The notes: generated by a model not told the origin, from the sequence alone. Positions 37,283 to 49,535 are shown, numbered from the stretch's first letter. The stretch: 64,000 bases of DNA from Bradyrhizobium cenepequi (GCF_020329485.1 NZ_JAGKJI010000002.1:186001-250000), one strand, 5' to 3'. Made by a program: numbers and translations.

Positions 37283-38320
37283 TCAGTGCGACCGCGCCAG
37301 GCAGAACGCCACGACCTGTTCGAGGGCGGTCTTCATCGGCGAGGCCGGAAACAGCGCCAGCGCGTCGACGGCCATGGCGCCGTAGTGCTGGGCGCGGGTC
37401 AAAGTGTCCTCGAGCGTGCGGTGCTTCGTCATCAAGCCGATGGCGTGGTCGAGATCGCCGCCGCGGATTTCGCCGTGCTCCAGCGCCCGGACCCAGAACT
37501 CGCGTTCGCTGTCATTGCCGCGGCGGAAGGCGAGCACCACCGGCAGCGTGATCTTGCCTTCGCGGAAATCGTCGCCGACGTTCTTGCCGAGCTTGGCGGA
37601 CTTGCCGCCATAGTCGAGCACGTCGTCGACGAGCTGGAAGGCGATGCCGAGATTCATGCCGACCGAGCGGCACGCGGTCTGCTCCGCCTTCGGCCGGTTG
37701 GCGATGACGGGGCCGACCTCGCAGGCGGCGGCGAACAATTCCGCGGTCTTGCCGCGGATCACGGCGAGATATTCATCCTCGGTGGTGGCGGTGTTCTTGG
37801 CGGCGGCAAGCTGCATCACCTCGCCCTCGGCGATGGTGGCAGCGGCGGAGGAGAGGATGTCGAGCGCGCGCAGCGAGCCGACCTCGACCATCATGCGAAA
37901 GGCCTGGCCGAGCAGGAAATCGCCCACCAGGACACTCGCTTCGTTGCCCCAGAGCATCCGCGCCGACAATTTGCCGCGCCGGAGCTCGCTTTCGTCGACC
38001 ACGTCGTCATGCAACAGCGTCGCGGTATGCATGAACTCGACGGCCGCCGCCAGCTTGATGTGACCGTCGCTGGAATAGCCGGAGAGCTGGGCCATCGCCA
38101 ATGTCAGCATCGGCCGCAGGCGTTTTCCCCCGGAGGAGATCAGGTGGTTGGCGACCTCCGGGATCATGGTGACCTCGGAGCCGGTCCGCGCCAGAATGGT
38201 CGCATTGACGCGTTCCATGTCGGTGGCAACCAGGGCGACCAGCGGGTCTATCGAAGCGTTTGACGGGTTTTCAAAGGGGACAATAACCGCCACGCTGGTC
38301 TCCAAATTTGCCGAAATCAC
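37283..38320 (-). CDS. ispB: Polyprenyl diphosphate synthase (quinone side chain)
   Basis: A 345-residue trans-prenyltransferase that lengthens farnesyl diphosphate with isopentenyl diphosphate to make the ubiquinone tail, probably decaprenyl in this lineage. The first aspartate motif is LLHDDVVDESELRRG (about 103-117) and the second LVDDVLDYGG (about 232-241). The start is a GTG with AGGA 5 bases upstream. It is divergent from the DUF2007 gene and convergent with ispE. The symbol is by homology and chain length is inferred. Confidence 0.92.
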   Translation of the reverse strand: MISANLETSVAVIVPFENPSNASIDPLVALVATDMERVNATILARTGSEVTMIPEVANHLISSGGKRLRPMLTLAMAQLSGYSSDGHIKLAAAVEFMHTATLLHDDVVDESELRRGKLSARMLWGNEASVLVGDFLLGQAFRMMVEVGSLRALDILSSAAATIAEGEVMQLAAAKNTATTEDEYLAVIRGKTAELFAAACEVGPVIANRPKAEQTACRSVGMNLGIAFQLVDDVLDYGGKSAKLGKNVGDDFREGKITLPVVLAFRRGNDSEREFWVRALEHGEIRGGDLDHAIGLMTKHRTLEDTLTRAQHYGAMAVDALALFPASPMKTALEQVVAFCLARSH

Positions 38321-38460
38321 ACTATCCTAGGGCGTGATCCGGCAAATCGATCACTGCGCCTGAAGACTACAATAGAAACTGCGCGCTGGGGCGGCAAGAG
38401 TATGAACCTGTTGACATCTGTCGCATGGTCTGCGCTGGGCTGAACATGGAGAACGAACAC

Positions 38461-38688
38461 TTGCGGGAATTGATCCGAACCAACGACATGGTGCTGGTGT
38501 CCGCGATCACCGCATTGCTCGACGGCGCCAATATCCACCACCTGGTGCTGGACCAGAACATGAGCATCATCGAGGGGTCGCTCGGTATCCTCCCGCGGCG
38601 CATCCTGGTCCATGAGGACGACAACCGCGCGGCGCGCGAGCTGCTCGCCGATGCGGGTTACGCGCATGAATTGCGCGCCGATGAGTGA
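38461..38688 (+). CDS. DUF2007 domain protein
   Basis: A 75-residue (from TTG) DUF2007 protein: RELIRTNDMVLVSAITALLDGANIHHLVLDQNMS is the signature. DUF2007 folds are small signal-transducing PII-like modules of unknown function. I start at TTG (38461), since GGAGAA lies 7 bases before it; an ATG five codons upstream at 38446 lacks such a site. Its end overlaps the next gene by 8 bases, so the two are likely translationally coupled. Confidence 0.8.
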   Translation: MRELIRTNDMVLVSAITALLDGANIHHLVLDQNMSIIEGSLGILPRRILVHEDDNRAARELLADAGYAHELRADE

Positions 38689-39436
38689 AGATATCACCGA
38701 GGACGCATTTCTCGGCGGACGATTGCTGCTCCGACAGCCCAAGTCCGGCCACCGCGCCGGACATGACGCCATGCTGCTCGCTGCCGCCACGCGCGCGCGT
38801 CGGGGCGACTGCGTGGCCGACCTCGGCGCGGGCGTCGGCGCCGCCGGCCTTGCAGTGGCCAAACGCGTTGCCGGCATCGACCTGATGCTGATCGAGATCG
38901 ACGCGCAGCTCGCGGCACTGGCGCGCGCGAACGCCGCCGCCAATGCGATTGCCGCCGACGTGATCGTGCTCGACGTCGAAGCATCGGCGGAAGCGTTTGC
39001 CGCCGCCCGCCTGCCGCCTGACAGCGTCGATGTCGTGCTGATGAATCCGCCGTTTAATGATTTGAGGCGCCACCGCGCTTCGCCGGACCGGGCGCGCGAG
39101 GTCGCGCATGTGGCCTCAGTGACGACCTTGCAGGGCTGGACCCATGCCGCGCGGCGCATCCTGAAATCGGGTGGAGGATTGACGCTGATCTGGCGTGCCG
39201 ATGGCATTGCCGAGGTGCTGGCCGCGCTCGATCGCGGATTCGGCAGCCTTGAGATCCTTCCTGTTCACGCCGATGTGACCGCGGTGGCCGGCCGCATCCT
39301 CGTTCGCGCGGTCAAGGGCGGGCGTGCGCCGACGCGACTTCATGCCGCGCTGGTGCTCAATGACGAGCAAGGCGTGCCTATTAAAGAGGTTCAGGAGAGC
39401 CTGATGGGGAAGGGGATATTGCTGCTCGCCGAGTGA
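38681..39436 (+). CDS. TrmN6-type tRNA(Val) adenine methyltransferase-like protein
   Basis: A 251-residue Rossmann methyltransferase with the N6-adenine motif NPPF (VVLMNPPFNDL, about 113-123) and SAM-binding CVADLGAGVGAAGLAVAKRV (about 44-63). The N-terminal EDAFLGGRLLLRQPKSGHRAGHDAMLLAAA pattern is typical of the TrmN6 (YfiC) group, which methylates A37 of tRNA1(Val), though targets differ in some species. It overlaps the upstream DUF2007 gene by 8 bases. The methyltransferase fold is firm; the tRNA target is inferred. Confidence 0.85.
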   Translation: MSEDITEDAFLGGRLLLRQPKSGHRAGHDAMLLAAATRARRGDCVADLGAGVGAAGLAVAKRVAGIDLMLIEIDAQLAALARANAAANAIAADVIVLDVEASAEAFAAARLPPDSVDVVLMNPPFNDLRRHRASPDRAREVAHVASVTTLQGWTHAARRILKSGGGLTLIWRADGIAEVLAALDRGFGSLEILPVHADVTAVAGRILVRAVKGGRAPTRLHAALVLNDEQGVPIKEVQESLMGKGILLLAE

Positions 39437-39466
39437 GGATGCTGTGCTGGGCCGCGGACGTGGTCT

Positions 39467-39568
39467 CTACTGCTGCGGGAGCGTATCCGACTGCCGTTCG
39501 GGTGTCGCGGTGAAGTGGACCGCCGCGAGCAGGGTACCGATCAGCAAAATCAGCAGATAGATTTTCAT
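39467..39568 (-). CDS. Small membrane protein (33 aa), unknown
   Basis: A 33-codon frame opens MKIYLLILLIGTLLAAVHFT and ends in a polar tail with PERQSD. It is a single-helix membrane peptide or short exported protein. A GGAG site lies 6-7 bases before the ATG. Upstream on the same strand is GGAAC (39622-39618), 16 bases, TGTT (39601-39598), close to the consensus of the general stress sigma factor EcfG of alphaproteobacteria; a start about 7 bases on would give a leader of about 23 bases. It is below common size cut-offs. Confidence 0.6.
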   Translation of the reverse strand: MKIYLLILLIGTLLAAVHFTATPERQSDTLPQQ

Positions 39569-39597
39569 CTTGCTCTCCGCTGCGCGATTGCAGCTAG

Positions 39598-39622
39598 AAC
39601 ACCGCGAGGCAAGCGGCGTTCC
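39598..39622 (-). promoter_or_regulatory. Possible EcfG-type promoter
   Basis: GGAAC and TGTT are separated by 16 bases, one base from the GGAAC-N16/17-CGTT consensus. The position, about 30 bases before the 33-codon ATG, is right for a promoter. No transcription data are available. Confidence 0.4.
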
Positions 39623-39677
39623 ACCACCAGTGGATGACAGTGGCGGGATAAAAAACGGTTAATTCGAGGTAACGGGA

Positions 39678-40589
39678 ATGAGTGAACAAAGAATTGATCG
39701 CCCCGGACTGCCGGGTCTCCTTGAGAGGCTCGAGGGCTGGCTCCCGGCGCGGCTGCGGCGCGGCATGGCCGTGGTGCCGGTGGTGCGACTGTCGGGCGTG
39801 ATCGGCGCGGTGACGCCGCTGCGGCCCGGCATGACGCTCACCGGTATCGCGAAAACGCTCGAACGCGCATTCGCGATCCGCAATGCCAAAGCGGTGGCGC
39901 TGGTGATCAATTCGCCTGGCGGCTCGCCGGTGCAGTCGCGCCAGATCTATTTGCGGATCCGGCAGCTCGCCGCCGAAAAGAAGCTGCCGGTCCTGGTGTT
40001 CGTCGAGGATGTTGCGGCCTCCGGCGGCTACATGATCGCCTGTGCGGGTGATGAGATCTTCTGCGACCCGTCGTCGATCCTCGGCTCGATCGGGGTGGTC
40101 GGCGGCAGCTTCGGTTTCCAGGAACTGATCCGCAAAATCGGCGTCGAGCGGCGGCTCTATACCGCGGGCGAGCACAAGGCGATGCTCGATCCGTTCCTGC
40201 CCGAGAAGCCCGAAGAGGTGGCGAGGCTCAAGACGATCCAGCGCGAGATCCACGAGATCTTCATCGCGCTGGTCAAGCAGAGCCGGGGAGCGCGGCTGAA
40301 AGGCGCCGACGACTTCCTCTTTACCGGCGAATATTGGGCCGGCGAAACCTCTGTCACGCTCGGCTTGGCCGATGGGATCGGCGACCTCCGCTCGACGCTC
40401 CGCGCCCGCTATGGCGAGAAGGTGCTGACGCCGGTGATCGCCCCTGCAAGCGGGCTGTTGTCGGGACTTCTGGGCAGGCGGTCGCCCGGCGCAGGTTCGC
40501 TGGGCGCGCTGGATGGGCTCGGAGGGCTGCCGGATGATCTGATCTCGGCGCTGGAGACGCGGGCGATCTGGGCCAAATTCGGGTTTTGA
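39678..40589 (+). CDS. S49 family signal peptide peptidase-like protease
   Basis: A 303-residue SppA-type serine protease without an obvious N-terminal membrane helix. The nucleophile Ser is in EDVAASGGYMIACAGDEI (about 113-130) and the Lys base is in AGEHKAMLDPF (about 162-172), with the intervening PSSILGSIGVVGG. SppA enzymes degrade cleaved signal peptides; this short form may act in the cytosol or at the membrane. It is divergent from the small 33-codon gene. Confidence 0.9.
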   Translation: MSEQRIDRPGLPGLLERLEGWLPARLRRGMAVVPVVRLSGVIGAVTPLRPGMTLTGIAKTLERAFAIRNAKAVALVINSPGGSPVQSRQIYLRIRQLAAEKKLPVLVFVEDVAASGGYMIACAGDEIFCDPSSILGSIGVVGGSFGFQELIRKIGVERRLYTAGEHKAMLDPFLPEKPEEVARLKTIQREIHEIFIALVKQSRGARLKGADDFLFTGEYWAGETSVTLGLADGIGDLRSTLRARYGEKVLTPVIAPASGLLSGLLGRRSPGAGSLGALDGLGGLPDDLISALETRAIWAKFGF

Positions 40590-40699
40590 CATCACTCTTT
40601 CCGCGCCATTTGGTCCCAAAAGGTTGATTGCGGCGCACCCCGGCTTCGGCGACAATGTACCCATTGGGGGCCCGACAGGTGAACGACAAGGATCGACCG

Positions 40700-40891
40700 A
40701 TGCCACCGCTGATCGCTTTCGCGGGTGTTTTGGGTGGGCTCGCCGTGGTCCGCTGGGCCTATCGCACGGCGCTGCGGGTCAACGAGGAACTGGAAGAGGC
40801 GCGTCGCGCCCGCATGGCCGAGGCTATGAGCCGGAGCGAGATTCCGACGCTTCGCCGCGACCCCGTCACCGGCGCCTACCGGCCGGGCTAG
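40700..40891 (+). CDS. Small membrane-anchored protein, unknown
   Basis: A 63-residue protein with an N-terminal hydrophobic helix (PPLIAFAGVLGGLAVVRWAY) followed by a charged helical region (NEELEEARRARMAEAMSR) and a conserved-looking end TLRRDPVTGAYRPG. An AAGGA site precedes the chosen ATG; the frame continues upstream without support. It is probably anchored in the inner membrane with a cytosolic tail. I do not recognise a named family. Confidence 0.65.
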   Translation: MPPLIAFAGVLGGLAVVRWAYRTALRVNEELEEARRARMAEAMSRSEIPTLRRDPVTGAYRPG

Positions 40892-40897
40892 GCTCCC

Positions 40898-41004
40898 CCT
40901 CATCCTGAGGAGCGGGCGCGAGCCCGCGTCTCGAAGGATGGCCCCGGGCGAGATCCGGGCCTCATGGTTCGAGACGCGCGAAGACGCGCTCCTCACCATG
41001 AGGG
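40898..41004. repeat. Palindromic repeat, family C
   Basis: CCTCATCCTGAGGAGCG at the left and GCGCTCCTCACCATGAGG at the right, with CGTCTCGAAGGATGG and CATGGTTCGAGACGCG inside. Related to 18568-18664. Confidence 0.85.
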
Positions 41005-41085
41005 ACTAAGGTCCTCCTTCGCCTTGATTCCCTGTCTCCCCACCGATACGGTCCGCGCGCTTTCAAACCCCTCATCGCGAGACCG

Positions 41086-42030
41086 ATGCCGACGATGGAT
41101 TCCCTGCCTGCCCATATGCGCCCGGAACGTTCGTTCCAGGGACTGATCCTGACGCTGCAGCGCTACTGGGCGGATTACGGCTGCGTGATCCTGCAACCCT
41201 ATGACATGGAAGTCGGCGCCGGCACCTTCCATCCCGCCACGACGCTGCGCGCGCTGGGGCCGAAGCGCTGGAACGCGGCCTATGTGCAGCCCTCGCGCCG
41301 GCCGAAGGACGGCCGCTATGGCGAGAACCCCAACCGTCTCCAGCACTATTACCAGTTCCAGGTGATCCTGAAGCCGTCGCCGCCTGACATCCAGGAGCTC
41401 TATCTGAAATCGCTCGCCGCGATCGGCGTCGACTCCGCGCTGCACGACATTCGCTTTGTCGAGGACGACTGGGAGAGCCCGACGCTCGGGGCGTGGGGCC
41501 TGGGCTGGGAATGCTGGTGCGACGGCATGGAGGTGTCGCAGTTCACTTACTTTCAGCAGGTCGCGGGCGTCGAATGCGCGCCGGTGGCGGGCGAACTCAC
41601 CTATGGGCTCGAGCGGCTGGCGATGTATGTGCAGGGCGTCGACCGCGTCTACGACCTCAACTTCAACGGCCGCGAGGGCGCCGAGAAGGTGGGCTATGGC
41701 GACGTCTTCCTGCAGGCCGAGCAGGAATATTCGCGGCACAATTTCGAGATTGCCGACACCGCGATGCTGTTCGAGCAGTTCAGGATGGCGGAGGAAGCCT
41801 GCAAGAAGTATCTCGCGGCCGGCTGGCGCGAGGGGAGCAACCAGCGCGAGCACCTGATGGCGCTGCCGGCCTATGACCAGTGCATCAAGGCAAGCCACGT
41901 GTTCAACCTCCTGGATGCGCGCGGCGTGATCTCGGTGACGGAGCGGCAGAGCTACATCCTGCGGGTGCGCGACTTGGCGAAGGCCTGCGGCGAAGCCTGG
42001 GTGCACACCGAAGCCGGCAGGGCCGCGTGA
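41086..42030 (+). CDS. glyQ: Glycyl-tRNA synthetase alpha subunit
   Basis: A 314-residue alpha chain of the tetrameric bacterial glycyl-tRNA synthetase, which carries the class II catalytic core and charges tRNA-Gly. Visible motifs include [28 protein letters not shown] (about 20-47), [26 protein letters not shown] (about 73-98) and [21 protein letters not shown]. Nearby in-frame ATG codons 3 and 10 codons on leave the start slightly open. It is joined directly to glyS. Confidence 0.97.
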   Translation: MPTMDSLPAHMRPERSFQGLILTLQRYWADYGCVILQPYDMEVGAGTFHPATTLRALGPKRWNAAYVQPSRRPKDGRYGENPNRLQHYYQFQVILKPSPPDIQELYLKSLAAIGVDSALHDIRFVEDDWESPTLGAWGLGWECWCDGMEVSQFTYFQQVAGVECAPVAGELTYGLERLAMYVQGVDRVYDLNFNGREGAEKVGYGDVFLQAEQEYSRHNFEIADTAMLFEQFRMAEEACKKYLAAGWREGSNQREHLMALPAYDQCIKASHVFNLLDARGVISVTERQSYILRVRDLAKACGEAWVHTEAGRAA

Positions 42031-44138
42031 TGCCTGATCTCCTGCTCGAACTGTTTTCCGAGGAAATCCCCGCGCGCATGCAGGCGAAGGCGGCGGACGA
42101 TCTGCGCCGCATGGTGACTGACAAGCTCGTCGCCGAGGGATTGGTGTACGAGGGCGCCAGGGCGTTCGCGACGCCGCGGCGGCTGGCGCTTATTGTGCAC
42201 GGCATTCCGGCGCGGCAGCCCGATCTGAAGGAAGAGCGCCGCGGCCCGCGCGTCGGCGGGGCCGAGCCCGCGATCCAGGGATTTTTGAAAGCCACCGGGC
42301 TATCCTCGATCAGCGAGGCCAAGATTCAGAGCGACAAGAAGGGCGATTTCTACATCGCGCTGCTCGAGAAGCCGGGCCGGCCCGCGCTCGACGTGCTCGC
42401 CGAGATCCTGCCTGTGATCGTCCGAACCTTCCCCTGGCCGAAATCGATGCGCTGGGGCGCGCGTTCGGCGAGGCCCGGCGCGCTGACCTGGGTGCGCCCG
42501 CTGCACGCGATCACCGCCACCTTCGGTCCGGAGACCGAGGAGCCCGACGTCGTGCAATTCTCGGTCGACGGCATCGAAGCGGGGCAGACCACGTTCGGCC
42601 ACCGCTTCATGGCACCTAACGCGATCTCCGTGCGCCATTTTCATGACTACGAGGCCAAGCTGCAGGCGGCCAAGGTCGTGCTCGATCCGCGGGCGCGCAA
42701 GGACATGATCCTCGCCGATGCAAAGACGCTGGCGCAGGCGCAGAACTTTGAGCTGATCGAGGACCAGGGGCTGCTGGATGAGGTCGCCGGCCTCGTCGAA
42801 TGGCCGGTGCCCCTGATGGGCTCGTTCGATGAGGAATTCCTGTCGATCCCGGACGAGGTGATCCGCGCCACCATCCGCAACAACCAGAAATGCTTCGTGG
42901 TCAGCGATCCCAACACGGACAAGCTGACCAACAAGTTCATCCTCACCGCCAACATCGAGGCCACCGACGGCGGCAAGGCCATCGTCGCCGGCAACGAGCG
43001 CGTGATCCGCGCGCGGCTGAGTGATGCGAAGTTCTTCTACGAGACGGACCTGAAGACCAGGCTCGAAGACCGGCTGCCGAAGTTCGACCACATCGTGTTC
43101 CACGAGAAGCTGGGTACCCAGGGCGAGCGCATCAAGCGGATCGAGCGATTGGCCGCGGAGATCGCGCCACTGGTCGGCGCCGACATCGAGAAGACGAAAC
43201 GCGCGGCGCGTCTGGCGAAGGCGGATTTGCTGACGGAAGTCGTCGGCGAATTCCCGGAGCTGCAGGGCCTGATGGGGAAATACTACGCGCTTGCGCAAGG
43301 CGAGGATGCGTCAGTCGCGGCGGCGAGCGAGGACCACTACAAGCCGCAAGGACCTGCGGACCGCGTGCCGACCGACCCGGTGAGTGTCGCGGTCGCGCTG
43401 GCGGACAAGATCGATACGCTGGTTGGCTTCTGGGCGATCGACGAGAAGCCGACGGGGAGCAAGGACCCGTATGCGCTGAGGCGCGCGGCCTTAGGGGCGA
43501 TTAGGCTCATTGCCGAAAATGAGCTTCGTCTCTCGGTCCTGGAAGTGACAAACTCGGCGCTTGGCAGCTTGCTTGAGAAGCGTCCGAAGGAAGCAATTAT
43601 CGACGACCTTCCGTCGGACCTTCTCGCCTTCTTCGCCGACCGCCTGAAGGTCCAGCTTCGCGATCAAGGTGCGCGGCATGATCTTGTCGACGCCGTGTTC
43701 TCGCTCGGTGGGCAGGATGACCTTCTGCTCGTCGTTCGTCGCGTCGAGGCGCTTGGCAAATTCCTTGACACCGACGATGGCAAGAACCTGCTTGCGGGCA
43801 CCAAGCGCGCGGGCAACATCCTTGCGATCGAGGAAAAGAGGGACAAGCGCACATTCGACGGCGCGCCCGACCCGTCGCTTTATCGGCGGGATGAAGAGAA
43901 GGCGCTGGCGAAAGCGATCGATCAGGTGAAGCGCGAGGCAAGTAATGCGGTGGCGCGCGAGGACTTCGCCGGCGCGATGAGCGCGCTAGCGAAGCTGCGG
44001 CCGGCGGTGGATGCGTTCTTCGACAAGGTCAAGGTCAATGACGACGACCTGAAGGTGCGCGAGAACCGGCTGAAGGTGTTGAATGAAATTCGCGCGGCGA
44101 CGCGGGCGGTAGCGGATTTCTCGAAGATCCAGGATTGA
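42030..44138 (+). CDS. glyS: Glycyl-tRNA synthetase beta subunit
   Basis: A 702-residue beta chain that binds tRNA-Gly for the alpha-beta enzyme. It opens [18 protein letters not shown], the family start, and its ATG overlaps the glyQ stop (TGATG), so the pair is translationally coupled. The C-terminal DALR-like anticodon region is present. Oddly, codons in about 43488-43880 favour CTT leucine strongly (13 of about 22) and include TTA, while the earlier part of the gene uses mainly CTG and CTC. This may reflect a recombined segment. The protein reads through normally. Confidence 0.97.
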   Translation: MPDLLLELFSEEIPARMQAKAADDLRRMVTDKLVAEGLVYEGARAFATPRRLALIVHGIPARQPDLKEERRGPRVGGAEPAIQGFLKATGLSSISEAKIQSDKKGDFYIALLEKPGRPALDVLAEILPVIVRTFPWPKSMRWGARSARPGALTWVRPLHAITATFGPETEEPDVVQFSVDGIEAGQTTFGHRFMAPNAISVRHFHDYEAKLQAAKVVLDPRARKDMILADAKTLAQAQNFELIEDQGLLDEVAGLVEWPVPLMGSFDEEFLSIPDEVIRATIRNNQKCFVVSDPNTDKLTNKFILTANIEATDGGKAIVAGNERVIRARLSDAKFFYETDLKTRLEDRLPKFDHIVFHEKLGTQGERIKRIERLAAEIAPLVGADIEKTKRAARLAKADLLTEVVGEFPELQGLMGKYYALAQGEDASVAAASEDHYKPQGPADRVPTDPVSVAVALADKIDTLVGFWAIDEKPTGSKDPYALRRAALGAIRLIAENELRLSVLEVTNSALGSLLEKRPKEAIIDDLPSDLLAFFADRLKVQLRDQGARHDLVDAVFSLGGQDDLLLVVRRVEALGKFLDTDDGKNLLAGTKRAGNILAIEEKRDKRTFDGAPDPSLYRRDEEKALAKAIDQVKREASNAVAREDFAGAMSALAKLRPAVDAFFDKVKVNDDDLKVRENRLKVLNEIRAATRAVADFSKIQD

Positions 44139-44149
44139 GCCTGATGCTG

Positions 44150-44251
44150 GTCATTCCGGGCCTTCCGAAAGGACGAGCCCGGAATCCATCGGGCGGCAGA
44201 GTACGCGGTGAAATGGATTCCGGGCTCGCGCTTCGCGCGCTCCGGAATGAC
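44150..44251. repeat. Palindromic repeat, family D
   Basis: GTCATTCCGGGCCTTCCG to GCGCTCCGGAATGAC with CCCGGAATCCATCGG and ATGGATTCCGGG inside, directly after glyS. Confidence 0.88.
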
Positions 44252-44293
44252 GGCGGGGGGCGACGGCGTGTCCGCCAGAAATATCCCGCAACA

Positions 44294-44308
44294 TTTACCC
44301 CCTGTTAA
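44294..44308 (+). promoter_or_regulatory. CtrA-like site upstream of the two-module gene
   Basis: TTTA (44294-44297), seven bases, TTAA (44305-44308), then CCA. This is one base from the CtrA box TTAA-N7-TTAA and lies about 75 bases before the ATG at 44385. It suggests cell-cycle control but could be chance. Confidence 0.4.
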
Positions 44309-44384
44309 CCACGTCCTGCGAAGGTCGCGCCGGGTGAACGGTTTCTTAAGACATCACCCCACGCGCAAATGCAGGAATTTCCCG

Positions 44385-45473
44385 ATGACCTCCATCGGCA
44401 CGGCGCTCAATCCTTACGCCCAGGTTGGTTCGGCCTATGCGCGGGCCGCGGCGACGCCGTCGCTGGCATCGACACTATCCAACGACACCGCGAACAATGA
44501 TCCGCTCGGAGGAAGTGCGACCAACCTGACCTTGTCGGAAGCGGCCCGCGCGCAGCTCGCCAAGGCATCGCCGATCGATTTCACGATAGTCACGAATGAC
44601 GCGCGCGCGACCCTCGACCGGCTCTATACGGCAGCCGGCGTGAAGGGACCGCTGGTCGATGGCAAGACGACGATCGACCTCTCGACGTTGGATCGTCGCT
44701 CGCTGTTTGCGATCTCGACCAACAATGGCGGCAAGTTCATCCCCGATGAACAGGCGGTGGCGGCGGGCGAGTTGAAGCAGCGCTTCGATGCTGCGCTGGC
44801 GCCGTCGCTGGCGACCACGCGCCTGACCGGCGACTACAATGTCAGCTACAAGGCGGCGCTGGATTATCTCGATGGCGCAAGTCCCGAAGAGAAGGCAACG
44901 GCGACCTGGGCGGCGCAGCGCGCCGCGGTGCTCAAAGGCTATCAGGCAACGCAGCAGGACCCGACGGTCGCGCCAAAGGGGATTCCCGGCGATCCGGTCG
45001 CGCCCGCGCTCGCCGGCACGGTCACGCCTACGCCGAACAAGAGCCGTGACTTCGGCGATATCGCCAGCGACGTGCGCGGGTTCCTCGACCGCCAGAAGAG
45101 CGAGGCGGCGAGCAACGGCAAGGAGTTGGTCTATGATCCCAGGCGCAAGACCGGACAATTGGCCGACTTGTCCTCGCTCGACAACCGCTCGCTGTCGGCG
45201 ATCACGCTGAACCAGGACAATCGCTTCTCCGGCGAGGAGATCTATGCGGCCAAGCAGGAATTGAGTGCGCGGACACGCGCCTCCGTGCTCGACGCACTGA
45301 AGCAGAGCCAATCGACCGGCGATCCGCGCCAGCTCAGCCTCGGCATCCTGAAAGCCTATTCCTCGATGAGCTCCGAAGAGCGCCTGGCGACGAATTGGAC
45401 GCCTGAATTCCAGGATGCCGCGATCAAGAACTACAAGTCGACATCGACGCTGCTCTCGATGCTGCGAGGGTAA
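44385..45473 (+). CDS. Unknown protein with two internal repeats
   Basis: A 362-residue protein with no signal peptide and no recognised family. It holds two copies of a module of about 40 residues: DLSTLDRRSLFAISTNNGGK, with FIPDEQAVAAGELKQR after it, near 100-135, and DLSSLDNRSLSAITLNQDNR, with FSGEEIYAAKQELSAR after it, near 262-297. The NxDNRFSGEE part faintly recalls an EF-hand loop. An Ala/Ser/Thr-rich start resembles proteins exported by flagellar or related routes, which is speculative. A CtrA-like site lies upstream and a strong hairpin follows the stop. Confidence 0.75.
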   Translation: MTSIGTALNPYAQVGSAYARAAATPSLASTLSNDTANNDPLGGSATNLTLSEAARAQLAKASPIDFTIVTNDARATLDRLYTAAGVKGPLVDGKTTIDLSTLDRRSLFAISTNNGGKFIPDEQAVAAGELKQRFDAALAPSLATTRLTGDYNVSYKAALDYLDGASPEEKATATWAAQRAAVLKGYQATQQDPTVAPKGIPGDPVAPALAGTVTPTPNKSRDFGDIASDVRGFLDRQKSEAASNGKELVYDPRRKTGQLADLSSLDNRSLSAITLNQDNRFSGEEIYAAKQELSARTRASVLDALKQSQSTGDPRQLSLGILKAYSSMSSEERLATNWTPEFQDAAIKNYKSTSTLLSMLRG

Positions 45474-45486
45474 TCCAACAAAGCAA

Positions 45487-45519
45487 AGCCCCGCCTGGAG
45501 GGGAGGGCCAGGCGGGGCT
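45487..45519 (+). terminator. Strong hairpin, probable terminator
   Basis: Perfect 12-base arms AGCCCCGCCTGG and CCAGGCGGGGCT around a nine-base loop, 13 bases after the two-module gene. There is only CTTG after it, no T run, so termination may be bidirectional or inefficient. It lies between convergent genes. Confidence 0.7.
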
Positions 45520-45597
45520 CTTGGGTCCGGTCGCGGTCGCGCACATCCGCTTGCGCGGCGCCCGGACTACTCGCTCACGTCCGAAGCTGGTGGACCA

Positions 45598-45957
45598 CTA
45601 GTCGATCACCTGAACGATGCGACGCGAGCGTGGCTCGACCAGCACGGTCTCGCCGTTCACGACGGTGTAGCGATAGGGCGTTCCGCCGAAGCGCTGCGGC
45701 ACGTCGTAGACTGTCACGCCGGTATCGGGCAGCACAGTGCCGACCACGACGCGATCCGGAATCGTGTAATTCGGCACGCGTTCGCGCACGATATACTCGC
45801 GGAACGCAGGCTGCTGCTCGGCCGTGATCCCGCCCCCTTCTTCAACTACGACAGTGTTACCGCCGACCACGCCGGTGGTCGTGCCTTGCGCCTGCGCCGC
45901 GACCGGTGCACTGATCGCGCATGCCATCGCTGTAGCGGCAAGTAATCGGTTTCGCAT
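45598..45957 (-). CDS. DUF1236 family exported protein
   Basis: A 119-residue protein with a signal peptide (LLAATAMACAISAPVAAQAQ) and the DUF1236 pattern: EQQPAFREYIVRERVPNYTIPDRVVVGTVLPDTGVTVYDVP (about 49-89). DUF1236 proteins are common in Bradyrhizobium and related genera; function is unknown, with suggestions of envelope or stress roles. The mature domain is short. It is convergent with the two-module gene. Confidence 0.88.
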   Translation of the reverse strand: MRNRLLAATAMACAISAPVAAQAQGTTTGVVGGNTVVVEEGGGITAEQQPAFREYIVRERVPNYTIPDRVVVGTVLPDTGVTVYDVPQRFGGTPYRYTVVNGETVLVEPRSRRIVQVID

Positions 45958-46305
45958 GGCTCACTCCTTCGCGACGATTTTGCTTTAGGGCGGGTCTCCT
46001 TCGAGATGCCACCGAGTGCCGGCTTTTTGCCGATGCACAATGCGGGGCCAATGCATCGCTCGCGCCGATGTTCCGCAAAAAGCGCGGCCGTATCCGCGGC
46101 AATTTTGAGCAGTTTTCGTGAATGGCGGAACCGATTGAACGGCCGGGCGTCTCTAATTTTGGGTCGTATTGGCGGGTCGGGCGGGACCGCCGGTTTGACG
46201 CGTTCTCTTCATACGAAACCGGTACCACTTCGCTCGAAAACGCTATCCCGGTACAATGCCCACCTCGATTCGATTTCCCGAACAAATCCGCCGGAGCTTC
46301 TTCAA
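45958..46305. other. Intergenic region between DUF1236 and DUF3096 genes
   Basis: About 350 bases between divergent genes. A good -10 TACAAT lies at 46252-46257 for the DUF3096 gene, with only a weak TTCGCT as -35. GGAAC-N16-CGTC at 46127-46151 (plus) and GGAAC-N16-CATT at 46074-46050 (minus) are near EcfG-type promoters. No further gene is supported. Confidence 0.45.
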
Positions 46306-46461
46306 ATGATCATCACCGCTGCGCATATTCCTGCCATCGTGGCCCTGATCGCAGGCATTCTGATCCTGATCATGCCGCGGTTGCTGAACTTCATCGTCGC
46401 GATCTACCTGATCTTCGTGGGCCTGATCGGCATGGGGCTTTTACGCTGGTTTCATTTGTAG
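46306..46461 (+). CDS. DUF3096 family small membrane protein
   Basis: A 51-residue membrane protein of the DUF3096 type: AHIPAIVALIAGILILIMPR and LLNFIVAIYLIFVGLIGMG form two helices. A GGAG site lies 9 bases before the ATG. Members are small inner-membrane proteins of unknown role, often next to stress genes. The longer upstream frame is not supported. ppdK follows about 95 bases downstream. Confidence 0.85.
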   Translation: MIITAAHIPAIVALIAGILILIMPRLLNFIVAIYLIFVGLIGMGLLRWFHL

Positions 46462-46555
46462 GATCGAAAGCCCGTTCGCAGCTTGCGCCCGACACACCAA
46501 AGTGGTGTAAGGCGCGCATCTTCTTCTTGCCCCTCTATCCGGATTGTTGAAAGCC

Positions 46556-49492
<2,937 letters not shown>

Positions 49493-49535
49493 CGCATTCG
49501 TTCGGCAACTTTCGACGCGGAGCGGCTTTGGAGTA

